From Pseudomonas sp. 31-12 (lineage in GTDB: Bacteria > Pseudomonadota > Gammaproteobacteria > Pseudomonadales > Pseudomonadaceae), in NCBI RefSeq assembly GCF_003151075.1, contig NZ_CP029482.1:3782001-3846000 (forward strand): a stretch of 64,000 nucleotides of DNA. The letters are read 5' to 3'. Below are positions 16,255 through 24,833 of the stretch, in pieces (the first letter of the stretch is position 1; every line of letters begins with the position of its first letter). The notes under the pieces are model-generated. The model saw only the letters and a list, made by a program, of their open reading frames with translations. It did not search any database and was not told the origin of the DNA. The position numbers were made by a program, and so were the translations under genes.

Positions 16255-16440
16255 TTATTATTTTTATTTTTTGGCTTTTAGTTTTTTGATTCAAATCGCG
16301 CAGAACCCGCAGGGTTTGAGCAGAAGCCCGTCGAAAGCACCGTGTACCAGAGAATCGAGGTATCACGGGGCTGTGAGACATAGCTTGCAGATTTAATCAA
16401 AAAAAATATTATATCACCTTAGTATTGACTTTTTTGAAGC
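16255..16440. other. Candidate oriT region upstream of mobC
   Basis: The non-coding stretch before the mobilisation operon has a short hairpin (AACCCGCAGGGTT near 16307-16319) and further GC-rich sequence within an A+T-rich surround, the usual place for oriT. No nic consensus could be matched with confidence. Confidence 0.3.
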
Positions 16441-16466
16441 TTTATTAATTTTTTTTAATTATTTTC

Positions 16467-16494
16467 TTGCAATCTATCCTCTATCTACTATGCT
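16467..16494 (+). promoter_or_regulatory. Possible sigma70 promoter for the rightward module
   Basis: TTGCAA, 16-base spacer, TATGCT, preceded by a very A+T-rich stretch that could act as an UP element or silencer site. It faces the coiled-coil and MvaT-family genes. Confidence 0.35.
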
Positions 16495-16635
16495 TTGAGG
16501 AAGGTGATGGTTTTCATAGCGTAAAGTCAGCCCTGTCTACGTATGCGTTCAGACCAGCTGACGCTGAAATCGGCCAGCGGGTTGATGTGTAGGCTTAACC
16601 ATCCTTATGCGTGACGAAAATTAGAAGTGAAGTGC

Positions 16636-16722
16636 ATGCCTGAAAACGTAGAACTGGCATTGAAACAAGCGGAGTACGACGATGGAAGAGCATGCACTTT
16701 CAGTAAAACCTTTGCGTATTGA
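16636..16722 (+). CDS. 28-residue small ORF overlapping the start of the next gene
   Basis: Encodes MPENVELALKQAEYDDGRAC followed by TFSKTFAY. It overlaps the 5' end of the next gene out of frame, so it could be a translational leader. No family is known. The only weak support is a purine-rich stretch (AGAAGTGAAG) before the ATG. Confidence 0.2.
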   Translation: MPENVELALKQAEYDDGRACTFSKTFAY

Positions 16723-17722
16723 CACCACAACGCAACACCCGTTTTTCAAGATGTTGCGTGGTGCATTCGGCCATAAGCCCAGCGCACCAGGGCTTAAAGA
16801 GGAAAAATACATGCGGCCCAGAAAGGCAGAGACCGACAAACTAGTTGATAAATGCGGCGTCTTGTATTGGAAATGGCAAGAGTTGCTCGAAAAAAATGAA
16901 GACGACGTTGAGTCTGAGCGCCAAGGGAACAAGCGGATGGGTCGTCCCCCAGTACCGCTTAAAACTCTGCGCCAGCGAGCTGAACTGGCCTATACCGAAA
17001 AGCTGGCTGAACTGCGAGAATACGAAAAACAGCTTGGCCGTGATGAGATCCCGGAAGATGACATCATTGAGAAAGGCGAGCGTCTCCGCGAGAAAGGCCC
17101 AGGTCGCCCCAGTATCAGCGAGATAGGCAGAAAATATCGGCATCTACGACGCAAACTAAAGCATATGGAAAACGCAATAGCTGCAATCGATGACTCCAAC
17201 TCGCCTGTTTATGATGGTCTCGGCCGACCGGCAATGTCATCGCGTGAACGAGTTCAGTATTATCAGCGCGACATTGACGCCATCAAAAAGGAGATTGAAC
17301 TTGAGATGTCGAAAATGTCGTCTATGGAATGCACAAAAATTATGCTCGACAATGCGCGCATTGATCGGCGTGATTTGAATATAAGGCTGAGAAAAGAGCC
17401 TGAAAACGCTGAGGTCATTCAGGATCTGATTTTGAAGGTATCCATTGAAATTGACTCGCTGCATCAAAAGCTAGAAGAAGAATGGCGTGCTTCAGAGCCA
17501 GTGATCCAAACGCCGCTGATTACGCAAGTCGTTCGCTCACAACGAGAATATTCGCCAGCTGTTTCGGAACTCATTCGAAAGCTGGAATCTCAGCTGATAG
17601 TAACGAATCCACCATCCGAATTGACCCTAGAATCGCTGGAAAAATATAAGGCCGAAGTAGCCCTAGCAAATGAATTCAACGGGGCTATTGTTAGCCAAAT
17701 AGAAGCACTGAAATCCGTTTAA
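16682..17722 (+). CDS. Coiled-coil protein with three GRP (AT-hook-like) motifs
   Basis: 346 residues, nearly all helical and highly charged. Three similar motifs, RMGRPPVP (about residue 85), GPGRPSIS (about 140) and GLGRPAMS (about 180), each precede an amphipathic helix; GRP is the core of minor-groove-binding AT-hooks. A second start, ATG at 16811 with a strong GAGGA site, would give a 303-residue form beginning MRPRKAETDKL. It lies just upstream of an MvaT-like silencer gene, so a DNA-organising, KfrA-like role on the element is plausible but inferred. Confidence 0.6.
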   Translation: MEEHALSVKPLRIDTTTQHPFFKMLRGAFGHKPSAPGLKEEKYMRPRKAETDKLVDKCGVLYWKWQELLEKNEDDVESERQGNKRMGRPPVPLKTLRQRAELAYTEKLAELREYEKQLGRDEIPEDDIIEKGERLREKGPGRPSISEIGRKYRHLRRKLKHMENAIAAIDDSNSPVYDGLGRPAMSSRERVQYYQRDIDAIKKEIELEMSKMSSMECTKIMLDNARIDRRDLNIRLRKEPENAEVIQDLILKVSIEIDSLHQKLEEEWRASEPVIQTPLITQVVRSQREYSPAVSELIRKLESQLIVTNPPSELTLESLEKYKAEVALANEFNGAIVSQIEALKSV

Positions 17723-17777
17723 CCGAATATCAGCCAAGGACGGCTCGCCTCTTACACCAAAATACATTGAGATCAAA

Positions 17778-18137
17778 ATGTCAAAAATTGCAGAATTCAA
17801 AGCCCTCGAAGCCCAGCTCGCTGAACACATGCGTCAGCTGGATGAAATGAAGAACGATGACGGCCTCAAAAAAGAAATTGAATTCGAAACCAAGCTTCGC
17901 GCTTTGATGGGTGAATATAGTGTTTCACTGCCTGCGATCATCGCGTTGCTCGACCCTAGTGCTCGCCGCAGTGCTAAGCCATCCGAACCCAAGTTGGTTC
18001 GCAAAGCGCGCTCTGTGAAGCGCTACAAAAACCCTCACACCGGCGAGCTAATTGAAACCAAGGGCGGCAACCACAAGCTCTTGAAAGAGTGGAAAACCGA
18101 GCACGGTGGTCAGGAGGTTGAATCCTGGCTCCAATGA
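17778..18137 (+). CDS. MvaT/TurB family H-NS-like xenogeneic silencer
   Basis: 119 residues. The N-terminal coiled-coil dimerisation part leads into KKEIEFETKLRALMGEYSVS, a hallmark of MvaT. The C-terminal DNA-binding part has YKNPHTGELIETKGGNHKLL and KEWKTEHGG, with the AT-pincer-type loop. MvaT proteins coat A+T-rich foreign DNA and repress it. An island-borne copy resembles the plasmid-encoded paralogues (such as Pmr) that let elements stay silent in the host. It sits 55 bases after the coiled-coil gene and is followed by a terminator. Confidence 0.9.
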   Translation: MSKIAEFKALEAQLAEHMRQLDEMKNDDGLKKEIEFETKLRALMGEYSVSLPAIIALLDPSARRSAKPSEPKLVRKARSVKRYKNPHTGELIETKGGNHKLLKEWKTEHGGQEVESWLQ

Positions 18138-18145
18138 GGCATCGG

Positions 18146-18184
18146 CCTATAGTCGGCCTATAATCATCTATAATCGACTATAAA
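18146..18184. repeat. Inverted TATAGTCG/CGACTATA repeat
   Basis: TATAGTCG and CGACTATA flank two further TATAATC units right after the MvaT-like gene. It may be a protein-binding site or a remnant recombination site. Confidence 0.35.
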
Positions 18185-18204
18185 GATCACGCCCCCAACA
18201 AATC

Positions 18205-18238
18205 AAGCGCCCTTCCCCTCCGGATCGGCGCTTTTTTT
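18205..18238 (+). terminator. Rho-independent terminator after the MvaT-like gene
   Basis: AAGCGCC pairs with GGCGCTT across a 14-base loop and is followed by a T7 run. Confidence 0.75.
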
Positions 18239-18248
18239 GTGCCCAAGC

Positions 18249-18500
18249 TCAGTCAGACACGCCGAAATCACGCTCGATTTCAGAGATGCCCATGCGATCA
18301 AAATCTTCAAGATTCGCATGCCGAGAATCCCTGACTGAAATGAATGAGTCTAGCCATTTCCAGCCTGCCACAGGACTGCCTTTCCGCCCTATCAGCAGTG
18401 ACTCGCCGAGATGAATAGCATCGCTGCCATCTCCTCCACAAGCCGCCCTGACCGCTTCCAGGAGCACCAGATCCGTCAATTTTGGTTCCCACTCCAACAC
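18249..18500 (-). CDS. Small hypothetical protein
   Basis: 83 residues from a GTG (MLEWEPKLTDLVLLEAVRAA); no family recognised and no clear ribosome binding site. Codon use is GC-rich, closer to the core genome. It could be a real small gene or a fragment left by element decay near the attachment site. Confidence 0.3.
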   Translation of the reverse strand: MLEWEPKLTDLVLLEAVRAACGGDGSDAIHLGESLLIGRKGSPVAGWKWLDSFISVRDSRHANLEDFDRMGISEIERDFGVSD

Positions 18501-18623
18501 TCCGGTCGACTACTCCCAGGGCCTTCGTGGTGGCCAATTGTTACCAAAATGGCCTCAAAATCACATCATTAAATCCTGTTAATGGCGGCGTGTTACCAAT
18601 TTGTTACCAAGAGGTTTTTAAAA

Positions 18624-18665
18624 GAAAAACAAAAAACCCGCGCAGCCCAGAGGCCATGCGGGTTT
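18624..18665 (-). terminator. Rho-independent terminator beyond the tRNA-Leu fragment
   Basis: On the minus strand AACCCGC pairs with GCGGGTT, followed by TTTTTTGTTTTT. It lies about 33 bases past the truncated tRNA-Leu. If it was the original tRNA terminator, the lost 3' part of the tRNA was deleted between the two. Confidence 0.65.
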
Positions 18666-18697
18666 CAGATAAATACTTTAAGCTTTAATAATTAACG

Positions 18698-18745
18698 AGC
18701 GGGGGATTTTAAGTCCCATGCGTCTACCAGTTTCGCCATTCGGGC
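18698..18745 (-). pseudogene. tRNA-Leu (TAA anticodon), 5' fragment only
   Basis: GCCCGAA acceptor strand, D arm GGCGAAACTGGTAGACGC and anticodon arm GGGACTTAAAATCCC are intact. After the anticodon arm the sequence becomes A+T-rich, with no variable arm, no GGTTCGA T-loop and no matching 3' acceptor TTCGGGC within the next 100 bases. tRNA genes beside pgsA are known island insertion targets, so this break marks the island boundary. Confidence 0.7.
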
Positions 18746-18860
18746 GGTAGCGCGGTGAAGCGGTCTGGCTTGTGCAACAGAGGACGAAATATATACATCC
18801 CGTCCCGGTGAAGCAAGTTCGCAGATACCCTTTTCAAGACAAAATCTTGCAAGGCTGCGG

Positions 18861-18899
18861 AAATAAAAAAGCTCCGTAAATCATAGATCTACGGAGCTT
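18861..18899 (-). terminator. Rho-independent terminator after tRNA-Cys
   Basis: Perfect 10-base stem AAGCTCCGTA/TACGGAGCTT, followed on the minus strand by TTTTTTATTT. It ends the pgsA-tRNA transcript before the tRNA-Leu fragment. Confidence 0.75.
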
Positions 18900-18907
18900 G
18901 TTTATAG

Positions 18908-18981
18908 TGGAGGCCGAGGTCGGAATCGAACCGGCGTAGGTGGATTTGCAATCCACTGCATAACCATTTTGCTACTCGGCC
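18908..18981 (-). tRNA. tRNA-Cys (GCA)
   Basis: 74 bases with encoded CCA. Acceptor GGCCGAG pairs with CTCGGCC, the anticodon loop is TTGCAAA, and the T-loop reads GGTTCGATTCC. Confidence 0.95.
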
Positions 18982-19027
18982 TCAAACATTTGCTGTCATG
19001 TAGCGCGACGTCAAATGCATACAAACT

Positions 19028-19103
<76 letters not shown>

Positions 19104-19166
19104 GTCTTGGTGTGGCGCATTCTATAGAATCCAGAAGCCCCGTCAACCCTTTGATTCAAAAAAGTT

Positions 19167-19733
19167 TTATTTCTTTTCCACGTCGGTCTTCAGATGCGGC
19201 CAGGCAGCCCGCAGGTATTGGACCATGGACCACAATGTCAGCCCGGCAGACACCAGTAGCAAGGCATAACCGATCAAGACCCAGAAGGTGAAGTCTGACG
19301 GATTAGCCAGCAGGATCACCAGCGCCAGCATTTGCGCGGCGGTTTTCCATTTGCCCAGGTTCGACACGGCGACGTGAGCGCGTGCGCCGAGTTCGGCCAT
19401 CCATTCGCGCAGTGCCGAGACGACAATTTCGCGACCGATGATGACGGCGGCCGGCAGCGTCAGCCACAGGTTGCCGTGTTCTTGCACCAGCAGCACCAGC
19501 GCAACGGCCACCATCAGCTTGTCAGCCACGGGATCGAGGAAAGCCCCGAACGGTGTGCTTTGTTCCAGACGACGGGCCAGATAACCGTCCAGCCAGTCTG
19601 TGGCGGCGGCAAATGCGAAGACCGAGGCAGACGCCAGGTAGCTCCATTGGTAAGGCAGGTAAAACAGTAAAATAAAGATCGGGATGAGCAGGACGCGTAG
19701 AACGGTAATCAGATTAGGGATATTCATCGGCAC
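19167..19733 (-). CDS. pgsA: CDP-diacylglycerol--glycerol-3-phosphate 3-phosphatidyltransferase
   Basis: 188 residues, four or more transmembrane helices. Makes phosphatidylglycerol phosphate from CDP-diacylglycerol and glycerol 3-phosphate in the inner membrane. The CDP-alcohol phosphatidyltransferase signature is complete ([20 protein letters not shown] then LDPVADK, residues 46-72). An ATG two codons in (MNIPNLI) is an equally possible start. It follows uvrC by 26 bases and precedes tRNA-Gly and tRNA-Cys, the usual Pseudomonas order. Confidence 0.95.
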   Translation of the reverse strand: MPMNIPNLITVLRVLLIPIFILLFYLPYQWSYLASASVFAFAAATDWLDGYLARRLEQSTPFGAFLDPVADKLMVAVALVLLVQEHGNLWLTLPAAVIIGREIVVSALREWMAELGARAHVAVSNLGKWKTAAQMLALVILLANPSDFTFWVLIGYALLLVSAGLTLWSMVQYLRAAWPHLKTDVEKK

Positions 19734-19759
19734 AACTGGCTACGAGGTGAGGTGGCATT

Positions 19760-21583
19760 CTACTCGCTGTGCAGATTTGCATAAATCAACTCTGCGAGCT
19801 TTTTACTGATCCCGGGTGCTTTGGCGATCTCTTCGATGCTGGCACGAGACAGCTCCTGCAATCCACCAAAATGTTTTAACAAATCGCGCCGCCGTGTCGG
19901 ACCGACGCCGGCAACCCCCTCAAGTGTCGAGGTGCGACGGGTTTTGCCACGGCGCGCGCGGTGCCCGGTGATGGCAAAACGGTGGGCTTCGTCGCGTATC
20001 TGTTGAATCAGGTGCAGCGCGGGGGAATCGCCGCGCAAGGTGAATTCGTGGGCCGCGTCGTTGAGGTACAGGGTTTCAAAACCGGCCTTGCGCGTCGCGC
20101 CCTTGGCCACGCCCAACAGAATCAGGTCAGGCACTGCCAGTTCATTGAGCACATCGCGAGCCATCGACAGCTGCCCCTTGCCGCCGTCCACCAGCAGAAT
20201 GTCCGGCAGCTTGCCCTCCCCGTCCTTCAGCTTGCTGAAGCGTCGGGTCAGGGCCTGGTGCATGGCCGCATAGTCGTCGCCCGGGGTAACGCCTTCAATG
20301 TTGTAACGACGATAGTCGGACTTGATCGGGCCTTCCGGACCGAACACCACGCAAGACGCCACGGTGGCTTCGCCACTGGAATGGCTGATGTCGTAGCACT
20401 CAAGGCGCTGCGGCGGCTCGTCCAGATTCAACACTTCGGCCAAGGCATCGAAACGTGCGGCGACGTGCTGACGGTTGGCCAGCCTCGCGCCCAACGCTTG
20501 CTCGGCATTGGTGACGGCCAGTTGTTGCCAGCGCGCTCGGGTACCGCGCACCCGATGGCTGATGGTCAATTCACGACCGCGCAACTCTTCTATGGCTGTG
20601 ATGAGCGTCGGGAAGTCCTCGTGAACCACGTTGACGATCAGTTCGCTCGGCAAGTCGCGCTCGGGACTGGTAATGAAGTACTGCCCCAGAAAGGCCGCCA
20701 TGACCTCGGAAACGTCTTCGTCGATGCCGACCTGAGGGAAGAAGTTCTTGCTGCCCAGCACCCGCCCACCGCGCACGCTGATCAAGTGAACGCAGGCGCC
20801 GCCCGGATTGACGAACGCAGCAATCACATCTATATCGCCCGTTCCACCCTCCATGCTTTGCTGGTCCTGGACCCGGCGCAACAGTGAAATCTGATCACGC
20901 AGCTCGGCCGCGCGTTCGAACTCGAGGTTGATCGCCGCTTCTTCCATGCCGGCGGACAACTCGTCCGTCAGCGCATTGCTGCGACCTTCGAGGAACATCA
21001 CCGAGTGGCGAACGTCTTCGGCATACACCTCGGGCTCCACCAGCCCGACGCACGGGGCCTTGCATCGTTTGATCTGGTATTGCAGACAAGGACGCGTACG
21101 GTTCTTGTAATAGCTGTCTTCGCACTGGCGAACAAAAAAGGTCTTCTGCAGCAGACTCAGACTTTCGCGAATGGCGCCCGCGCTGGGATACGGACCGAAA
21201 TACTTGCCCTTGGCCTTTTTCGCACCGCGATGGATGCTCAGGCGAGGAAACTGGCCATCCGAGAGAAAGACGTAAGGGTAGGATTTGTCGTCGCGCAGCA
21301 GGATGTTATACGGAGGACGCCATTCCTTGATCAGCGTCTGCTCAAGCAGCAACGCTTCCGTTTCGTTAGCCGTGATGGTCGTTTCGACCTGGGCGATACG
21401 GGCGACCAGCGCAGCGGTCTTGGGCGCGAGACCGGATTTGCGGAAGTAGCTCGACAAACGATTTTTCAGGTTCTTGGCTTTGCCGACATACAGCAGACGT
21501 GCATCGCTATCGAACATGCGATAGACGCCCGGACGCCCACTGACCGTGGACAGAAAAGCGCCTGGATCGAAGACTTCAGTCAT
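19760..21583 (-). CDS. uvrC: Excinuclease ABC subunit C
   Basis: 607 residues, normal length. Makes both incisions around bulky DNA lesions bound by UvrAB. Domains in order: GIY-YIG nuclease (GVYRMF, then [18 protein letters not shown], about 17-50), a cysteine-containing region, a UVR motif that contacts UvrB (about 200-240), an RNase H-like endonuclease with [10 protein letters not shown], and a C-terminal helix-hairpin-helix pair ([18 protein letters not shown]). It starts two bases after gacA and is probably co-transcribed with it. Confidence 0.97.
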   Translation of the reverse strand: MTEVFDPGAFLSTVSGRPGVYRMFDSDARLLYVGKAKNLKNRLSSYFRKSGLAPKTAALVARIAQVETTITANETEALLLEQTLIKEWRPPYNILLRDDKSYPYVFLSDGQFPRLSIHRGAKKAKGKYFGPYPSAGAIRESLSLLQKTFFVRQCEDSYYKNRTRPCLQYQIKRCKAPCVGLVEPEVYAEDVRHSVMFLEGRSNALTDELSAGMEEAAINLEFERAAELRDQISLLRRVQDQQSMEGGTGDIDVIAAFVNPGGACVHLISVRGGRVLGSKNFFPQVGIDEDVSEVMAAFLGQYFITSPERDLPSELIVNVVHEDFPTLITAIEELRGRELTISHRVRGTRARWQQLAVTNAEQALGARLANRQHVAARFDALAEVLNLDEPPQRLECYDISHSSGEATVASCVVFGPEGPIKSDYRRYNIEGVTPGDDYAAMHQALTRRFSKLKDGEGKLPDILLVDGGKGQLSMARDVLNELAVPDLILLGVAKGATRKAGFETLYLNDAAHEFTLRGDSPALHLIQQIRDEAHRFAITGHRARRGKTRRTSTLEGVAGVGPTRRRDLLKHFGGLQELSRASIEEIAKAPGISKKLAELIYANLHSE

Positions 21584-21585
21584 TT

Positions 21586-22227
21586 TCAGAGGCTGGCATC
21601 GACCATGCCGTGACGCACCGCCAACAGCGTCAGCTCGACATCACTGCTGATCGAGAGCTTCTCGAAAATGCGGTAACGGTAAGTATTGACCGTTTTGGGT
21701 GACAGGCAGAGCTTGTCGGAAATGATCTGGACTTTTTGACAGCCGACAATCATCAATGCGATCTGGATTTCCCGCTCCGACAGCGCGTCGAAGGGCGAAT
21801 CGTTGGTCGGCTGAAAGGACTTGATCGCCAGCTGCTGGGCAATCTGCGGGCTGATGTAGCGTTGCCCGGCAAAGACCAGGCGAATCGCCTGGACCATTTC
21901 CGGCAACCCGGCGCCCTTGGTCAGATAACCTGCGGCACCGGCCTGCAACAGCCGCGTAGGAAACGGATCTTCTTCGCACACGGTGACCGCGACGACTTTG
22001 ATGTCCGGATGACTGCGCAATAACTTGCGCGTGGCTTCAAGACCGCCGATCCCGGGCATCTTGACGTCCATCAGCACCACATCGGGTTTCAACTCACGCG
22101 CCTTAAGCAGGGATTCCTCCCCGGACTCAGCCTGGCCGACTACTTGCAGGCCATCGATGTCAGCCAGCATTCGAGTAATGCCTGTACGAACGAGATCATG
22201 GTCATCGACTACTAGCACCCTAATCAA
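21586..22227 (-). CDS. gacA: Response regulator GacA (UvrY/GacA family)
   Basis: 213 residues. An N-terminal receiver domain ([14 protein letters not shown], phospho-acceptor in [10 protein letters not shown] near residue 54) is followed by a LuxR-type helix-turn-helix ([15 protein letters not shown] then [17 protein letters not shown]). Phosphorylated by GacS, it activates the Rsm small RNAs that control secondary metabolism and biofilm genes. The start is a TTG with GAGGTG upstream, which I recall as usual for Pseudomonas gacA. The uvrC start follows by two bases. Confidence 0.96.
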   Translation of the reverse strand: MIRVLVVDDHDLVRTGITRMLADIDGLQVVGQAESGEESLLKARELKPDVVLMDVKMPGIGGLEATRKLLRSHPDIKVVAVTVCEEDPFPTRLLQAGAAGYLTKGAGLPEMVQAIRLVFAGQRYISPQIAQQLAIKSFQPTNDSPFDALSEREIQIALMIVGCQKVQIISDKLCLSPKTVNTYRYRIFEKLSISSDVELTLLAVRHGMVDASL

Positions 22228-22354
22228 GCAGACACCTCGCGATATGGTCTTATTGGGTTGCCGGACACCTTAGCAAAAAGCGACTGGCAGACCTAGCGGC
22301 AAGCGCTATATAAAAAGTTTCAATACATCTTGAAAGGCTTGTCGCCAGCGTGTT

Positions 22355-22798
22355 TCAGCGATGTAGCTCATCGACATCGCGCTGCATTCTCAGGAAACAC
22401 TCGTCTTGGCCGACTACCTTCAGCCCTTTTCGCTCATACAGTGCCTTGGCTGGATTCGTTTCAAAAACTGTCAGGCGTAACGCCGGACGCCGTTCCTTGC
22501 ATGCCATGGCAAATACCTGATCGATCGCCCAGGAACCGGCGCCCTGCCCCTGGAACGCTTCGAGCACGTGCAATTCGCGGATGTACAAGGCTCTGGCGTC
22601 GCGACTGAGACTGACATAACCCACCGATAAGTCGCCGCACACGATCACCCGGCTCTCGCGCCCCGCCCAAGCCACATTGAACGCCTCGTCCAGCCAGAGC
22701 AGATCATTCTGAATGTAATAGCGGAGCATATTGCGACAGGTCAGCTCGCGAGCGAAGTCAAGGTCGCCGGATGTCGCCGGACGCCAGTCAAAAGTCAT
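22355..22798 (-). CDS. GNAT family N-acetyltransferase
   Basis: 147 residues from the ATG at 22798, which has a strong GGAGG site five bases upstream; an in-frame start 21 bases earlier is less likely. The acetyl-CoA-binding motif A is present (IRELHVLEAFQGQGAGSWAI, with the Q/RxxGxG/A loop), followed by NPAKALYERKGL. The substrate is unknown. Single gene between gacA and the aromatic leader. Confidence 0.85.
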   Translation of the reverse strand: MTFDWRPATSGDLDFARELTCRNMLRYYIQNDLLWLDEAFNVAWAGRESRVIVCGDLSVGYVSLSRDARALYIRELHVLEAFQGQGAGSWAIDQVFAMACKERRPALRLTVFETNPAKALYERKGLKVVGQDECFLRMQRDVDELHR

Positions 22799-22996
22799 TA
22801 AAACCTCCGCGGACGGCAATGCTCAGTGCCGTCATGGTTTGTCCTTGTGGCATCACGCGTTGACCGAAGCGCGAAGTGTGTCATAAACCCCGATGCGCTC
22901 AAGCGATAGAAAACAGGATCGGTCATCGATAGCATTTTCTGATTGAAACGGCGCACCGGCCTCTAGTAAGCTCGGCGCATTCATTGGAGACAGACC

Positions 22997-23125
22997 ATGT
23001 TCAACGCCCTCTCACAGCTTCGTACCGCCAGCGCCCCGCGCTCGGTTGCGGCTGCCCGGGCGACTGACGTTTGTGCTCCGGTCAGCTTTTATTTTGGGTA
23101 TTGGTTTAGCCACTGGCGCGCCTGA
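22997..23125 (+). CDS. Aromatic leader peptide (attenuator)
   Basis: 42 residues ending SFYFGYWFSHWRA: three Phe, two Tyr and two Trp within ten codons. TGGAGA precedes the ATG. The aromatic codon cluster is itself part of an RNA stem (TGGGTAT at 23095 with ATACCCA at 23125). A strong terminator follows at 23176. Ribosome stalling for want of charged aromatic tRNA should favour readthrough into the DAHP synthase gene. Confidence 0.7.
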   Translation: MFNALSQLRTASAPRSVAAARATDVCAPVSFYFGYWFSHWRA

Positions 23126-23175
23126 TACCCACACGGCGCCCATTTTAAAGGGGTCGCCGCCAGAGAATTCTCAAC

Positions 23176-23211
23176 CCCCGGTCGGCCTCCCGACCGGGGT
23201 TTTTGTTTTTT
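23176..23211 (+). terminator. Attenuator terminator
   Basis: CCCCGGTCGG pairs perfectly with CCGACCGGGG across a 4-base loop, followed by TTTTTGTTTTTT. It lies about 50 bases after the aromatic leader peptide and upstream of the DAHP synthase. Confidence 0.85.
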
Positions 23212-23261
23212 CAGCCCCACTCATTTTTAGCGACACACCAGACAACCAGAGGATTCACGAA

Positions 23262-23414
23262 ATGAACTACGCCACTTATTACCGTTACGACAGCTTTTCC
23301 GCCTGGCGATTTAGCAGCCTCCGCTCGGGACAGCCTGCCGCCTCCGATCGGTCACCCACAGGTGGCAAGCACACACACGCAGCCAATCCGGCCAATTGTC
23401 GAACACCCCAGTAG
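23262..23414 (+). CDS. Second aromatic-rich small ORF
   Basis: 50 residues beginning MNYATYYRYDSFSAWRF, with four Tyr, two Phe and a Trp in the first 17 codons. AGAGG lies eight bases before the ATG. It sits between the attenuator terminator and the DAHP synthase, and ends 48 bases before it. It may be a second leader sensing Tyr/Phe supply or a real small protein. Confidence 0.5.
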   Translation: MNYATYYRYDSFSAWRFSSLRSGQPAASDRSPTGGKHTHAANPANCRTPQ

Positions 23415-23462
23415 GGCCGAGCGCGCGGGAACGAACCCGCCGCCAGCCCAGGAAGCCTGAAT

Positions 23463-24551
23463 ATGAACTCGTCCGTCTCTGCTCTGCCGCTGTCCACCTT
23501 GAGCCCTGCCAATGAAGCGCTGACCCTGCGTCTGCCCAGCTCATTGCAACTCAAACAGCAACTGCCCCTCAGCAATGCCCTGACCCGGCAAGTCGCCGAT
23601 CACCGCGATGCGGTCCGTGCGATTCTCAACGGTAAAGATTCCCGTCTGCTGATCATCGTCGGCCCTTGCTCGATTCACGATCCCCAGTCCGCCCTCGAAT
23701 ACGCGGCCAATCTCGCTCGTCTGGCCTCCGAAGTCAGCGATGAAATGCTGCTGGTGATGCGCGCCTACGTCGAAAAACCCCGCACCACGGTCGGCTGGAA
23801 AGGCCTGGCCTACGACCCGCAGCTCGATGGCAGCGATGACATGGCCGGCGGTTTGACGCTGTCACGCGAACTGATGCGCGAAATGCTGCGCCTCGGCTTG
23901 CCGATTGCCACCGAACTGCTGCAACCGATGGCGGCTGGCTACTTCGACGATCTGTTGAGCTGGGTCGCTATCGGCGCCCGCACCACCGAGTCGCAAATCC
24001 ACCGGGAAATGGCCAGCGGCCTGAGCATGCCGGTCGGTTTCAAGAACGGCACCGATGGCGGTGTCGCCGTAGCCAGCGACGCCATGCGTTCGGCCGCCCA
24101 CCCGCATCGCCATTTCGGCGTCGACAGCCAGGGGCATCCTGCGATCATTCAAACCCCAGGTAATCCCGACACCCATCTGGTGTTGCGCGGCGGCCATCGC
24201 GGGCCGAACTACGATCGCGACAGCGTCACCCAGGTAAATAGCGATTTGGCCAAACTGAAGATCCCGGCACGGATCATGGTTGACTGCAGCCACGCCAACA
24301 GCGGCAAAGACCCGGCGCGCCAGCCCGCCGTGTTCAACGATGTGCTGGAGCAACGCCTGCAGGGTGATTGCTCGCTGATCGGCATGATGATCGAGAGCCA
24401 TTTGTTCGAAGGCTGCCAGCCATTGAGTCCATCGCTGCGCTACGGCGTATCGGTAACGGATGGCTGCCTTGGCTGGACCGCAACCGAACAACTGCTGCGC
24501 CAGGCAGCAGAGCGGTTGCGAGCACAGAACAGCGTCCAGCAACCGGCATAA
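23463..24551 (+). CDS. 3-deoxy-7-phosphoheptulonate (DAHP) synthase, AroF/G/H type
   Basis: 362 residues, the usual length of type I-alpha DAHP synthases. Condenses phosphoenolpyruvate with erythrose 4-phosphate, the first step of the shikimate pathway. Signature stretches: IIVGPCSIHDPQSALEYA, LVMRAYVEKPRTTVGWKG, GARTTESQIHREMASGL, PVGFKNGTDG and VDCSHANSGK. An attenuator-type leader upstream indicates feedback by aromatic amino acid supply. The upstream codons suggest sensing of Phe/Tyr/Trp together, so I do not assign one isozyme name. Confidence 0.95.
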   Translation: MNSSVSALPLSTLSPANEALTLRLPSSLQLKQQLPLSNALTRQVADHRDAVRAILNGKDSRLLIIVGPCSIHDPQSALEYAANLARLASEVSDEMLLVMRAYVEKPRTTVGWKGLAYDPQLDGSDDMAGGLTLSRELMREMLRLGLPIATELLQPMAAGYFDDLLSWVAIGARTTESQIHREMASGLSMPVGFKNGTDGGVAVASDAMRSAAHPHRHFGVDSQGHPAIIQTPGNPDTHLVLRGGHRGPNYDRDSVTQVNSDLAKLKIPARIMVDCSHANSGKDPARQPAVFNDVLEQRLQGDCSLIGMMIESHLFEGCQPLSPSLRYGVSVTDGCLGWTATEQLLRQAAERLRAQNSVQQPA

Positions 24552-24565
24552 CCACTGCCGACCTT

Positions 24566-24587
24566 CCAGCCCTCGATCGAGGGCTGG
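24566..24587. terminator. Palindromic hairpin after DAHP synthase
   Basis: Perfect 22-base palindrome of CCAGCCCTCGA and its complement, just after the stop. No T tract follows, so it may be a weak terminator or a 3' stabilising stem. Confidence 0.4.
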
Positions 24588-24833
24588 GCGTCTGAAAAGC
24601 GAATCGGTTTACAGGTAAACGGCGTGCGCACGGTAGGCCGTTGCAATGATGTGCGCCACGAACGACAAAAAGATGTCCAAATATTCCGAACAGGACCTCA
24701 AGCTCTTTCGAACTTTCCTACGTTTTCTATACCTTTTTCATCAGCTTACAGCGGATTCCTCATACATCGCCGAGCTGCCGGTGTGCTTTAGAGTGAGCCC
24801 ATATTCACACCTCTGAACCACCGAGAAAAAGGA

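Noticed and set aside
18600-18760. Intact tRNA-Leu gene
   Set aside because: The 5' half is perfect but there is no T arm, variable arm or 3' acceptor strand; called a fragment instead.
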